The notes under the pieces: generated by a model
The model's input: the letters and a program-made list of their open reading frames with translations, nothing else
What the model was told of the DNA's origin: nothing
Databases searched by the model: none
Shown: piece after piece, positions 9,345 through 20,054 of the stretch
Layout: every line of letters starts with the position of its first letter
Position numbering within the stretch: the first letter of the stretch is position 1
Origin: Hydrogenophilales bacterium 28-61-23
GTDB lineage: Bacteria; Pseudomonadota; Gammaproteobacteria; Burkholderiales; Thiobacillaceae
Direction of reading: 5' to 3'
DNA: 64,000 nt
NCBI GenBank assembly: GCA_002281555.1
Contig: NCGJ01000005.1
Span: 169,812 to 233,811, forward strand
Made by a program: the position numbers and the translations under genes

Positions 9345-9764
9345 TTAGCGGTGATGAGCGGATTTAACCGGGGGCGCGAAGGCGCGCAGGCTTGCCGCCG
9401 CCAAGGACATGCCTAAAGCCAGGCCCGGCCAGGCGAAAAGCATATTGCGCGACTCCATCCAGCCCCAATCGGGCAACACCCATAGCGCGGGCAGCAAAAC
9501 CAGATACAGCGCCAACGTCACGATCTGAATTTCAGCCTTGCGCCAGACCAGCATCAGCACCGCGCCAAGCGGAATGAACGGCATGCCGGCTTTGATCAAG
9601 GCGTAACTTTTCTCAAGCAGTTCGGCGCCGTAGTCGACGAAAGCAAAATTGCCTGGCGACAATGCGACCGCCAGCACGGCAATCAAACCAAAACGCCAAA
9701 GCTGTTCCAGCGTTTTTGCGGAAGCCTCTTTACGGCGGGAAGATCGGCGGCGCGAAGGCGGCAT
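9345..9764 (-). CDS. Small membrane protein, possibly VanZ-related
   Basis: This 139-residue protein has a basic serine/arginine-rich N-terminus and then about four hydrophobic segments, including MPFIPLGAVLMLVW and MLFAWPGLALGMSLAAASL. The second half resembles the last helices of VanZ-type proteins, but the diagnostic N-terminal motif is missing, so the family call is tentative. The ligase-like gene starts 3 bp downstream, so the two are probably one operon. The terminator at 9852-9883 separates it from the PEP-CTERM gene, so it must have its own promoter in 9765-9850. Confidence 0.5.
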   Translation of the reverse strand: MPPSRRRSSRRKEASAKTLEQLWRFGLIAVLAVALSPGNFAFVDYGAELLEKSYALIKAGMPFIPLGAVLMLVWRKAEIQIVTLALYLVLLPALWVLPDWGWMESRNMLFAWPGLALGMSLAAASLRAFAPPVKSAHHR

Positions 9765-9851
9765 GGCGAAGGGTCAATCGATTGAACTGTCGCAACTCTA
9801 GCAGCAGGCGCGGCGCCTGCGTATAGGCGCGCGTTCAAGCGAAAAAAGGCG

Positions 9852-9883
9852 AAAAAAAGCCCCATCCATTTGAAGGATGAGGC
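9852..9883 (-). terminator. Rho-independent terminator after the PEP-CTERM gene
   Basis: Read on the minus strand, a 9-bp stem (GCCTCATCC/GGATGGGGC, one G-U pair) with a 7-nt loop is followed directly by seven T residues. It lies 20 bp past the stop of the PEP-CTERM gene. Confidence 0.85.
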
Positions 9884-9902
9884 CGTGCGGTTCGGGAACG
9901 GT

Positions 9903-10412
9903 TTAACTGCGTTTGAGCCGGGTCAAGACCAAGCCGGCCAGACCGATCAGCGCGAGCCAGAGGGTTTCGGGTTCGGGTATGGAATTGATGTTGAACAGGT
10001 GGTAGGCGCCGCTCACCGTGTTGGCACCCTCGGTGAAGGTGAAATTACGCGTGCCGATGCTGGGCGCATTCGAGGCCCAGGTCAGATTCAAACTCGAACT
10101 CGAGAACGTGATGCCATCCGCGCTTGCAACCGGCAGTTCGGTCTTGCTCTGGATCATGGCGCTGTTCAGCGTACCGCTTCCGCTGATCGCTACCGCGGCG
10201 GCGGGCACGCCGGCGGCAAAACAATCCTGGGCAATATTCATGGTGAACGCGCCAGCGGTATCCATCGAACCCGTGGCGCACTTATTGGCCCCAATCGCAT
10301 ACGGATTGCCGTTTGCATCCTTTAGCCAGACCGTATAGGTCTCGGCAAACGCAGTCCCGGACACCAGCATGGCAAACGCCGCCAAAAAACCCAGTTTGTA
10401 TTGAATAGACAT
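9903..10412 (-). CDS. PEP-CTERM sorting domain protein
   Basis: This is a 169-residue exported protein. A signal peptide at residues 1-23 (ending SGTAFAE) precedes a small beta-rich domain of low complexity. The C-terminus is a textbook exosortase substrate tail: IPEPETLWLAL, a hydrophobic helix, then TRLKRS. Exosortase is known to cleave at this tail. The frame extends 15 codons further upstream, but ATG 10412 is chosen because GAGG lies 6 nt before it and it gives a proper signal peptide. No exosortase (xrt) gene is in the window, so the processing enzyme must lie elsewhere. The gene is single, with its own terminator. Confidence 0.85.
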   Translation of the reverse strand: MSIQYKLGFLAAFAMLVSGTAFAETYTVWLKDANGNPYAIGANKCATGSMDTAGAFTMNIAQDCFAAGVPAAAVAISGSGTLNSAMIQSKTELPVASADGITFSSSSLNLTWASNAPSIGTRNFTFTEGANTVSGAYHLFNINSIPEPETLWLALIGLAGLVLTRLKRS

Positions 10413-10553
10413 AGCAACCTCAATGGTTAAGAACAGTACATGCCGGACTATAAGCAAGAATCAAACCAGAATCGGAGATCCGCTCTATTACTGGCATTGG
10501 CCGAAATACCCCATACCGATTCAAGAAAGATGTAAAAAAAATCGACAGCCGAT

Positions 10554-11804
10554 TCAAGCGGGCGGCGCTGGATTGAGCGCCAAGCGCCGCAACACCCAGG
10601 CGGCGGCCAGCAACAAAAACAGCAACTCCCAGTACGCGATGCTCAGAAAAGCCGCGCCGACCAGATAAGCCGCCAAAGCCGTAAAAATTGCCGCCGCCAT
10701 ACGCGTCACACTCGGCTCATGGCGTGCGCGACGGTCATGCCCGCCGCGCGCCATCAACACCAGCAACGACCAGAGCGTGCTCCCGATCAAACCAGCGTAC
10801 AGCGCCAGGCCGACCAGACCATGCTCGGCGGCAACCTGAACGTAAGCGCTGTGCCAGGCGCGTAGCTCGACATCGGGCGGCGCGAATAACACCCAGCTTT
10901 CAAAGCCACTACCGAACCAGGGATGACTCAGCGCGTAATTCCAGCCCATGCGCCAGACGATCAAACGACTGGCGGCGGAGTCGTCCAACTCGGGCGCGCC
11001 CAGGGTTTGCATGCGCGCAAACCAGGCATCGGGCAAGCCGGCAAACAACAAGCCGATGCCGATCGCCAGCAACGGAATCGCCAACCCTTTGCGCCGGCTT
11101 TGCCACACTAGCAACACCGCTACCGCCAATACGCTCAACAACCCACCGCGCGACCAGGACGAAATCGCCGAGACAAAAGCCAGAACCGCCAAACCGGCGA
11201 CCGCCCAGCGCCAAGCTTGGCCATGCAAGCCGCGATACCAGAACAGCAGAAGCGGAATGGCCATGGCGGTCAGCACGGCAAACTCGTTGTTCCCGCCGTA
11301 AGCACTGCCTTCAGGCCCGTACACCCGATCCTGAAACCCGTGTATCAGCGCCCAGTAGCCGCCTTTGAAAACGATTGCGGCGATAGACAGCGCGAGCGTA
11401 ATCAGCAACCAGCGCAGCTTCTCCTTGCTATCGATCAGCACGCCGATCAGCGCCATGGGAAGCAATAGTTTGCTTACGTCAAACAACTTGGCCGGCGCCA
11501 TGGCCGGGTTGATGGCGTAATAGGTGGTGAGCGCGAACCAGGCCCATAAAACCAGCAGCACGCCGATATGCCTATCCCAGAACAAGCGCGGCCAGGTCCT
11601 ATGCCGCGCAAACTCCCAGGCGGTCGCCAACAGCACATTCGCCAGCAGTACGGCGTACACCGGCATGCCGCGCATGAAATCCAAGGCGTAGTTTTGCGGA
11701 TGCAGAAGGCCGACAACCAGCACGCCCAACAAGCCAACCCAGGCTCGACGCCAAGCCGTCCCGGCAAGCGCCAGTGCCATCAGGAGTAAAGGAAAATCGT
11801 GCAT
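10554..11804 (-). CDS. Probable O-glycosylation ligase, exosortase A-associated type
   Basis: This 416-residue protein has ~10-12 membrane helices. The large periplasmic loop holds GPEGSAYGGNNEFAV and, further on, HPWFGSGFESW plus AWHSAYVQVAAEHGLVGL, which are the ligase-superfamily H/G-rich motifs. The YGGNNEFA motif is characteristic of the ligase type found with exosortase A systems. It starts 3 bp after the VanZ gene, so it belongs to the aroK-led run. It is presumed to transfer an undecaprenyl-linked glycan to exported PEP-CTERM proteins or to another acceptor; this role comes from genomic association, not proven chemistry. Confidence 0.8.
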   Translation of the reverse strand: MHDFPLLLMALALAGTAWRRAWVGLLGVLVVGLLHPQNYALDFMRGMPVYAVLLANVLLATAWEFARHRTWPRLFWDRHIGVLLVLWAWFALTTYYAINPAMAPAKLFDVSKLLLPMALIGVLIDSKEKLRWLLITLALSIAAIVFKGGYWALIHGFQDRVYGPEGSAYGGNNEFAVLTAMAIPLLLFWYRGLHGQAWRWAVAGLAVLAFVSAISSWSRGGLLSVLAVAVLLVWQSRRKGLAIPLLAIGIGLLFAGLPDAWFARMQTLGAPELDDSAASRLIVWRMGWNYALSHPWFGSGFESWVLFAPPDVELRAWHSAYVQVAAEHGLVGLALYAGLIGSTLWSLLVLMARGGHDRRARHEPSVTRMAAAIFTALAAYLVGAAFLSIAYWELLFLLLAAAWVLRRLALNPAPPA

Positions 11805-11807
11805 GGA

Positions 11808-13256
11808 CTAGCTCGGCGCGACGGATGTTGGTGACGCGGCCGGGCGCTTCGGCAATGCGGCCCGAATCCGCCTGAAGGCAAAATAACCCAGCAGCCCGCC
11901 CAAGCTTTCCAGAAACCAATCGGTGGTATCGGGAAATTTTTCCGGCAACAACATCTGGCCGAACTCGATCAGCATCGGCGCGACGAGCAACGCCACGACT
12001 GCGGCCATGGCGGCGTAAAACCGCCACAACCAGGGCAGTCGCCCGACAAACCAGGCCAGCAAAGCGCCCAGTGGGGCAAAAAACAACGTTTTGTGGAATA
12101 CCTCGGTGATGGCTCGAAACTCGGTGCCGTAGTAGTAAGTGACAAACGGCACCCGCTCCAGGAAACCCAGGCGCTCGCGCAGATAGGCGCCGTCGGAAAC
12201 AAAATTGAACGGATACCAGAACAACAGCATCAACACGCCCATCCAGCCGATCGCCCCAATCAGCGGCCACCAGGAAAAAGCGTCGCCATTTCGGCGTGAC
12301 GGTTCAACCGGGTTTGCACGCCGCGCCGCGTGCCCGACGCTTCCGGCCGCGCCGGTTTTCAGCGCCAGCCAGACCCCGAGCGCGGCGCCGGCCGCGCCGG
12401 TAAACAAATCGGTGACGTCGCTGCTGCGCGAATAGACGAACAACTGCAACGCCTCCAGCAGAAAGACCGCGCCAAAGGTCATTTTCCAGGCCTGCAGCCC
12501 GCTACGTTGCGGCCGCAGTCGCCACAGGAAAGCCAGCGGCAACCAGAGCGCGACATCGGTAGCCAATTCATAAAGTGCGAACATCGGATCCGCCGGCAAG
12601 CTGGCGAATGGCAACAAGGCGATCTTGCCCTCACGCCACTTATGAAAAATCTCGACCCCGCTGAGGGTCAGATCCAGCGGCAACACCCCATAAGCGAAAA
12701 CCCCCGCCGCATAAGTCCAGGTCAGCCGTTGGCTCAATTCGTCAGGCGCTTTGGCCCGATACCAGCTTTGATACCAACGCATCCAGCGCGCGCCCATCGC
12801 CCACCAGGCAAGGATGCCGAGCACCCCGCCCAGGGTTTCCGCGAACATGTCGTTCTGCGACACGGTTCGGGGCGGAAAGAACAACTGGGTGAACTCAATG
12901 CCAACACATAACGCCAGCGCGGCGGCAAGCAGGAACAACGTGGCGATGACCTGAACCGGCGCACTGCGTCCATGGCAAAGCACCCCGCTCCACAAAAAGG
13001 TCAGCGGGATGAACAGCAGCAAATTAGCCACCCAATCCGCGCGTGAGCCGATGCCGAGTTGCAAAAACGACACCTGGCGAAATGCGGCCACCGCATCCGA
13101 TAGCGGCATCGGTCTGAAATCGAGCGGCACCAGGCTGCCATAAATGACAAACGCCAGATAAGCCACGCCGGCAATGAGCAGATGACTGGACCGCGCGCGC
13201 GGGTGGTCGGACGGGTTTCGGCGCGCGGCCGGGTTGCGGCGGTGAGTTGCGCTCAT
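11808..13256 (-). CDS. Double VanZ-domain membrane protein
   Basis: This 482-residue protein carries two VanZ units. The first (residues ~25-170) has the opening YGSLVPLDFRP, WVANLLLFIPLTF, GIEFTQLFFPPR and the closing DMFAETLGGVLGILAWW. The second (residues ~320-470) has FWYPFNFV, HKTLFFAPLGALLAW, LIEFGQMLLPEKF and DWFLESLGGLLGYFAF. The repeated E-x-x-Q followed by D-x-x-x-(E/N)-x-x-G is the VanZ signature. Its ATG overlaps the stop of the beta-helix gene by 4 nt (ATGA), and the ligase gene starts 3 bp after it. VanZ proteins recur in exosortase loci; their function there is unknown. Confidence 0.78.
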   Translation of the reverse strand: MSATHRRNPAARRNPSDHPRARSSHLLIAGVAYLAFVIYGSLVPLDFRPMPLSDAVAAFRQVSFLQLGIGSRADWVANLLLFIPLTFLWSGVLCHGRSAPVQVIATLFLLAAALALCVGIEFTQLFFPPRTVSQNDMFAETLGGVLGILAWWAMGARWMRWYQSWYRAKAPDELSQRLTWTYAAGVFAYGVLPLDLTLSGVEIFHKWREGKIALLPFASLPADPMFALYELATDVALWLPLAFLWRLRPQRSGLQAWKMTFGAVFLLEALQLFVYSRSSDVTDLFTGAAGAALGVWLALKTGAAGSVGHAARRANPVEPSRRNGDAFSWWPLIGAIGWMGVLMLLFWYPFNFVSDGAYLRERLGFLERVPFVTYYYGTEFRAITEVFHKTLFFAPLGALLAWFVGRLPWLWRFYAAMAAVVALLVAPMLIEFGQMLLPEKFPDTTDWFLESLGGLLGYFAFRRIRAALPKRPAASPTSVAPS

Positions 13257-14599
13257 AAGCCGCCCAGATCGAATCCGGCCGCGCGCAACCAGGCCTGCAT
13301 CGCCCCGGCGTCATGCCGTTCAAACGCGCCGACGGCATCGCTGGCGCGCGGATGGCCCAGAAAATCCGCATCAAGCCCGGGCAACAGCTCGGAACCGGCG
13401 AATTTCAAAACCGGCCGCGCACCCAATCCGCGCGCGGGCGCCAGGTCTATCCGCGCCAATCCGGCATAAGGCCGGTTCAAAAACCAGCCGGCGCGATCAA
13501 GCCCGCCGGTGAGATTACCCTGTTGAACGCCACCGCTGACCGGGCGCGGCGAGAAGATCGCATTGGCGGCCAAGATCTGCTCATAACGATTGTCCTCCGG
13601 CGTCAGGACGCTAATGCCATTGCCGCTCGCGATCACGGTATTGCGCAGAATACGCACATCGCGCGGCACCCCGTTGTGCGGTTGAATCCGTATCGCATCC
13701 GGCCCCTGGGTAACGAAAACATTGTTGTAAACAGCCAGGTTGCCTTCGCCCTGCAACAACGACTCGCTCGGGTTGTGCCAGAACAGATTGCCGTAGATCA
13801 GCGTGCGGTCTTCGCTGCCAGGGCCATGCGACGGCATGTCGCCGATCAGGACATTGGGCCGCGCCATCGGGCCGGGCTGGCTCTCGGCTTTGGCGAAGAG
13901 ATTGCCCTTGATCACTGTGGTGTGCGCCTGGTTCGCCTCGGGCAGCCCTTCCGGCCGCGCATTCTGGTGCTTGATCTGCACGTTGTAACCCAGCGTCCGC
14001 GTCACCCGATTCGCCTCGATCAAGCCGCCGATGAAGGGTTTGCCGCCATCGGAATTGCCCAGATACATCCCGGTTCCGACCCGCTCGATGCGATTGCCCC
14101 GTATCACCCAGCCCACTGCCGGACATTTGGTCGAAATGGCCACGTTTTGCTGACTGGCGGCATGATCGTGGATATACAGGTTTTCCAGCGTCACGAAATG
14201 CGCATAGCGCGCATGCCCCTCGGCCTTCACGGCATCGACCGGAAGATTGGCGCCATCAAGTTCAAGATTGCGTATGCCGAGATAACGCACATCGACCAGA
14301 CTGACCGTATTCGCGCCAGGACGGGCGATGAACCGAGCCCGCGCGCCAGTACCGGCACCGACTCCCGGCCCCTCAATCAGGATCGGCCGCCCCGGCTCGC
14401 CGGCAAGATCGCGCAGCGGCAAACCATGCCGATATTCACCCGCCCGGAGCGACAAACGATCACCCGCGACCAGGCGCGGCAAATAACTCCGGTAGTCGTC
14501 CGGACCGGCCCGGTATTGCGCGGCGGGTGCCGCGCAGGCCATGGCCGACAGGCCACAGACAGTCAATAAGCGAATCAGGATGCGCGCAAGGCTGCGCAT
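13253..14599 (-). CDS. Secreted right-handed parallel beta-helix protein
   Basis: This 448-residue protein has a signal peptide at residues 1-27 (cleaved near ACAAPAAQ). Short beta-helix coils follow from ~60 to ~370 with repeating N-x-(F/V) and R-N-x-(I/V) patterns, such as YLGIRNLELDG, LIYGNLFWHN and VAVYNNVFV-like rungs. This fold is typical of polysaccharide lyases, epimerases and pectate-lyase-like proteins. No catalytic set can be confirmed by eye. It begins 25 bp inside the 3' end of aroK and overlaps the VanZ gene by 4 nt, so it is translationally tied to both. A role in cell-surface glycan modification is an inference. Confidence 0.7.
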   Translation of the reverse strand: MRSLARILIRLLTVCGLSAMACAAPAAQYRAGPDDYRSYLPRLVAGDRLSLRAGEYRHGLPLRDLAGEPGRPILIEGPGVGAGTGARARFIARPGANTVSLVDVRYLGIRNLELDGANLPVDAVKAEGHARYAHFVTLENLYIHDHAASQQNVAISTKCPAVGWVIRGNRIERVGTGMYLGNSDGGKPFIGGLIEANRVTRTLGYNVQIKHQNARPEGLPEANQAHTTVIKGNLFAKAESQPGPMARPNVLIGDMPSHGPGSEDRTLIYGNLFWHNPSESLLQGEGNLAVYNNVFVTQGPDAIRIQPHNGVPRDVRILRNTVIASGNGISVLTPEDNRYEQILAANAIFSPRPVSGGVQQGNLTGGLDRAGWFLNRPYAGLARIDLAPARGLGARPVLKFAGSELLPGLDADFLGHPRASDAVGAFERHDAGAMQAWLRAAGFDLGGL

Positions 14600-15135
14600 G
14601 GATTGCTCGACCCGATAGCCGCCAGACTAAGGCTGTTCTCCAGCCGACGCACCAGGGCATAGGTGCTCTGTCGCCCGGAATCGAGCACCATGTCGGCGGT
14701 TTCCATGTACAGCGCATGGCGCTCGGCATAAAGCTCTTTCAACTTCTTGAGCGGGTCTTCGGTCTGCAACAACGGACGGTTTTTATCGTGCCGCGTGCGC
14801 ATGAACAGCTCGCGCGGCTGGCAATTCAGATAGACCACGGTGCCGCGCGATTTTAGCGCCACGCGGTTGGCCTGCGAGAGGATCGCGCCGCCGCCGGTGG
14901 CCAGGACGACACCATGACGCTGGCTCAATTCGTCGATCACACAAGCCTCGCGACGACGGAATCCCTCCTCGCCTTCGATCTCGAAGATGGTCGGAATGGA
15001 GACCCCGCATCGGGCGACGATTTCGTGGTCGGAATCGAAAAACGCCAGGCCGCGTTGGCGCGCCAGGATTTTGCCTATGGTGGTCTTGCCCGAACCCATC
15101 AGGCCGACCAGAAAAATATTGCAACTTGGAATCAT
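14575..15135 (-). CDS. aroK: Shikimate kinase
   Basis: The product phosphorylates shikimate to shikimate-3-phosphate, step five of the chorismate pathway. It has 186 residues with Walker A GLMGSGKTT (residues 11-19), the shikimate-binding DSD (34-36), the F-R-R-R-E helix, the Walker B-like ATGGGAIL and the lid RHDKNRPLL. Length and motifs are complete. It is usually followed by aroB; here a secreted beta-helix gene overlaps its 3' end by 25 bp and aroB is ~39 kb away. It is therefore the first gene of an envelope-related run. Confidence 0.95.
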   Translation of the reverse strand: MIPSCNIFLVGLMGSGKTTIGKILARQRGLAFFDSDHEIVARCGVSIPTIFEIEGEEGFRRREACVIDELSQRHGVVLATGGGAILSQANRVALKSRGTVVYLNCQPRELFMRTRHDKNRPLLQTEDPLKKLKELYAERHALYMETADMVLDSGRQSTYALVRRLENSLSLAAIGSSNPCAALRAS

Positions 15136-15168
15136 GTCGAAATTGTAGCCGGAGCCTACAGTCCAAGT

Positions 15169-15606
15169 TCACCGCCGCTGACGCCGACTGATCAGACGTT
15201 CCAGCGCCGTTTTCAGCGCGCCGTCGGGCAAGCTGTTTTCAAGCTGCTTGAAGGCATTCAAGCCGACCGTGGGGATATCCTGCTTTTCGGCCGGCGTCGG
15301 CACGCTCCAATCGGCCCGAATCTTGACCTTGAGGCTGCCGATCGGCGCATCGGCGCGACTCAACACGCTGGCCACGCCTTTGGCCTGGGCGCGCACCCGA
15401 CTGGCGGCGGCGCCGTTGGCGCAGAAAATCAAGGCCACATCGCCCTGCAAAGCCGCAACCGTGCAGGCCCGCGCCACGGCGGGCGGAACCACGCCGGCAA
15501 AGCGGCGGTTGAGTTCGAACATGCGTTCGGCCTCAGGCAGCGCGACAGCCAACTGTTGCTGCGCCTGGAGCAAACCGCTGACCCGAACAAGTTGGAATGG
15601 ACGCAT
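15169..15606 (-). CDS. DciA-like (DUF721) protein
   Basis: This 145-residue protein shows the pattern of DUF721/DciA: an N-terminal helical part and a central strand-rich part (VAALQGDVALIFCANGAAASRVRAQ) where DciA has its conserved leaf through the A-W-A-x-R-L-like region. DciA family members load or assist the replicative helicase DnaB in bacteria lacking DnaC. The location immediately upstream of and divergent from secA is a common proteobacterial arrangement and supports the call. The C-terminus is basic (ERLISRRQRR). Confidence 0.7.
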   Translation of the reverse strand: MRPFQLVRVSGLLQAQQQLAVALPEAERMFELNRRFAGVVPPAVARACTVAALQGDVALIFCANGAAASRVRAQAKGVASVLSRADAPIGSLKVKIRADWSVPTPAEKQDIPTVGLNAFKQLENSLPDGALKTALERLISRRQRR

Positions 15607-15632
15607 GGGAAAAGAGCCTAAAGAAAGGTCTC

Positions 15633-15653
15633 AAGCGGGCCTTAAGCCCGCTT
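15633..15653. repeat. Inverted repeat in the dciA-secA divergent region
   Basis: A perfect 8-bp inverted repeat (AAGCGGGC/GCCCGCTT) with a 5-nt loop lies between the two divergent starts, 71 bp before secA. It contains two CTTAAG hexamers 10 bp apart. It could be an operator or a hairpin in the secA leader; the sequence does not decide between them. Confidence 0.5.
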
Positions 15654-15723
15654 AAGGAAGGCTGAAACCGCGCCATGGTAGCATCGCGAGATTCGCGAAC
15701 TCCGTCTCTCTCCGTTAATTCTC

Positions 15724-18465
<2,742 letters not shown>

Positions 18466-18485
18466 AAAACACACGGGAACCCGCC

Positions 18486-18713
18486 ATGCCTTACTACATT
18501 TACAAGATCGGCCCGCTCGGCATCCTGGAAAAACAAGGTGTCGCCGACAGCTTCAAGGAAGCCAAGAGCCTGGCCAATGAACGCCGCAAAAGCCTGCTGC
18601 CGAATAGCGGCCAAAGCGTGAAGATGATTTTTGCCGACAACGAACTCGCCGCCGAAGACATCCTGTCGCAACCGCGCGAAGCCGAGGTCGGCATGATCGG
18701 GGACGATTACTGA
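18486..18713 (+). CDS. Small conserved hypothetical protein
   Basis: This 75-residue soluble protein starts at ATG 18486, 20 bp after the secA stop. The sequence opens MPYYIYKIGPLG and continues with an amphipathic helix rich in Lys/Glu (FKEAKSLANERRKSL), then an acidic tail. No motif identifies a function. Its spacing to secA and to the next gene (27 bp) suggests one transcript. The composition resembles small proteins that follow secA in sulfur-oxidising Betaproteobacteria, but I cannot verify that by search. Confidence 0.65.
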   Translation: MPYYIYKIGPLGILEKQGVADSFKEAKSLANERRKSLLPNSGQSVKMIFADNELAAEDILSQPREAEVGMIGDDY

Positions 18714-18740
18714 GTTTCGGCTCAACTCGATCGACCACAC

Positions 18741-19235
18741 ATGTCCGGTTATAACGAATCCGCCTACAAGCAAGCACGCGATAGCGCGATCGCGCTGCCC
18801 TGTCCATTCGAGCGGGCGCTGTTGTCGCGTTGTGCCGGTTGCGGCAAATCCAGAAAATTATTGCTGGCGGAGCGGGAAGCGATTTCCTGTACCGAGCAGG
18901 CCGCCAATGACCGCTGCCTCGCGTTCCATCAGGCGGTGCACGTCAATGCCCGCTTTGCCTTACATCTGGACTCGAATCAGCCGTGGCCGTTTGGCAAGGA
19001 AATCCGCGCGCAATGTGGCGGCATCCTGGGACTGAACGAAGTTTTGGCGCCAGCCGATGTGGCAACCGAGGTGGCAACCGATAACGAGGCCGACAGCCAG
19101 GAAGACGGGCCCGATATCGCCTCGCTGGTCTCGCTCGGGCTAAGGCGATATGGCGATTTTTCCGCATTTCCGTACTCGGAAATCATGCGCGCCGTCGTCC
19201 ATTACGAACCGCGCAAACGGCGCGGGGGCAAGTAA
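18741..19235 (+). CDS. Cysteine-containing hypothetical protein
   Basis: This 164-residue protein is probably cytosolic. The N-terminal half has five spaced cysteines (CPFERALLSRC, AGCGKS, CTEQ, DRC), which could bind a metal. Residues ~105-118 carry an internal VATE/VATD duplication encoded by a 12-bp tandem repeat (19058-19081). The C-terminal part ends in a basic RKRRGGK. I do not recognise the family. It follows the small gene by 27 bp and is likely the last gene of the secA transcript; the next gene converges on it. Confidence 0.6.
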   Translation: MSGYNESAYKQARDSAIALPCPFERALLSRCAGCGKSRKLLLAEREAISCTEQAANDRCLAFHQAVHVNARFALHLDSNQPWPFGKEIRAQCGGILGLNEVLAPADVATEVATDNEADSQEDGPDIASLVSLGLRRYGDFSAFPYSEIMRAVVHYEPRKRRGGK

Positions 19236-19249
19236 GCCCCGATGAGTTG

Positions 19250-20041
19250 TTAATGCACCGGCCCGTGCGCCGGGCTGTAGAGCTTGATCAGGTCACCCAC
19301 TTTCAAGCCCAGCATGCCCGCGGCGTTGCCACGGTTGACGGCAATTTCTATCAGTCCGGAACTGTTCACATACCAGAACGCTTCGCCTTTGCCAGCCTCG
19401 GCATAGACCCGACGCCAAGGCAAACGTTTGCCATTCACTTCCAGTTGTGAGGCGGCATCGGCCAGACCGCCGCGAATACCTGTCCAGGCATTGCCGAAGT
19501 GGTCGATGTACAAAATACGCGGCAGATCGGCCGCATCGAACTGAATACCGGGCTCGGCGACCAGGGTCAGTTTATCGGCCGGGAAATGCCCCGCCGCAAT
19601 CCAGCCGGCAATCGGCGCGAACAGGTCGCGGCCATGAAATGACACGGAAAGACGTTCCGGACGCCAGTGGATCTTCCAGGCTCTGTGCCGCTTGGCGCGG
19701 GCCGACACAATCGATAGCAGGCCATTGTCCGGGCCTACATACCAACGCCCATCGGCCTCGACCACCAGCGCCTCCCGCCCAGCGCCGACGCCGGGATCGA
19801 CCACGCAAAGAAAAACCGCGCCAGTGGGGAATGAACGCGACAACGCATCCAGCAACAGGGCTCCGGCATGCGCGTTGAAATCGGGCACCGCATGCAGCAG
19901 ATCGATGACCGCAAGTCCCGGCGCCTCACTCGCCAGGACTGCCTTGATCTGTCCGACGTAAGGATCGTGCCAGCCATAATCGGTAAACAGCACGAGCATG
20001 GAGGGTAGAGAGGTTTGATCCGGTGTGCCCGCACTGCCCAT
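19250..20041 (-). CDS. SAM hydroxide adenosyltransferase-like protein (DUF62)
   Basis: This 263-residue protein belongs to the DUF62 family, which hydrolyses S-adenosylmethionine to adenosine and methionine. It shows MLVLFTDYGWHDPYVGQIKAV, the HAVPDFN-x-x-A-x-A-L helix, VVDPGVG, the YVGPDNGLL motif and FHGRDLFAP, followed by the C-terminal barrel with YIDHFGNA. ATG 20041 is chosen because GGGAG lies 8 nt before it; ATG 19999 would start directly at MLVLFTD. It follows the YkgJ-type gene by 13 bp, so the two are cotranscribed. A link to the sulfur genes upstream is positional only. Confidence 0.82.
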   Translation of the reverse strand: MGSAGTPDQTSLPSMLVLFTDYGWHDPYVGQIKAVLASEAPGLAVIDLLHAVPDFNAHAGALLLDALSRSFPTGAVFLCVVDPGVGAGREALVVEADGRWYVGPDNGLLSIVSARAKRHRAWKIHWRPERLSVSFHGRDLFAPIAGWIAAGHFPADKLTLVAEPGIQFDAADLPRILYIDHFGNAWTGIRGGLADAASQLEVNGKRLPWRRVYAEAGKGEAFWYVNSSGLIEIAVNRGNAAGMLGLKVGDLIKLYSPAHGPVH

Positions 20042-20054
20042 GGATGTCTCCCGA

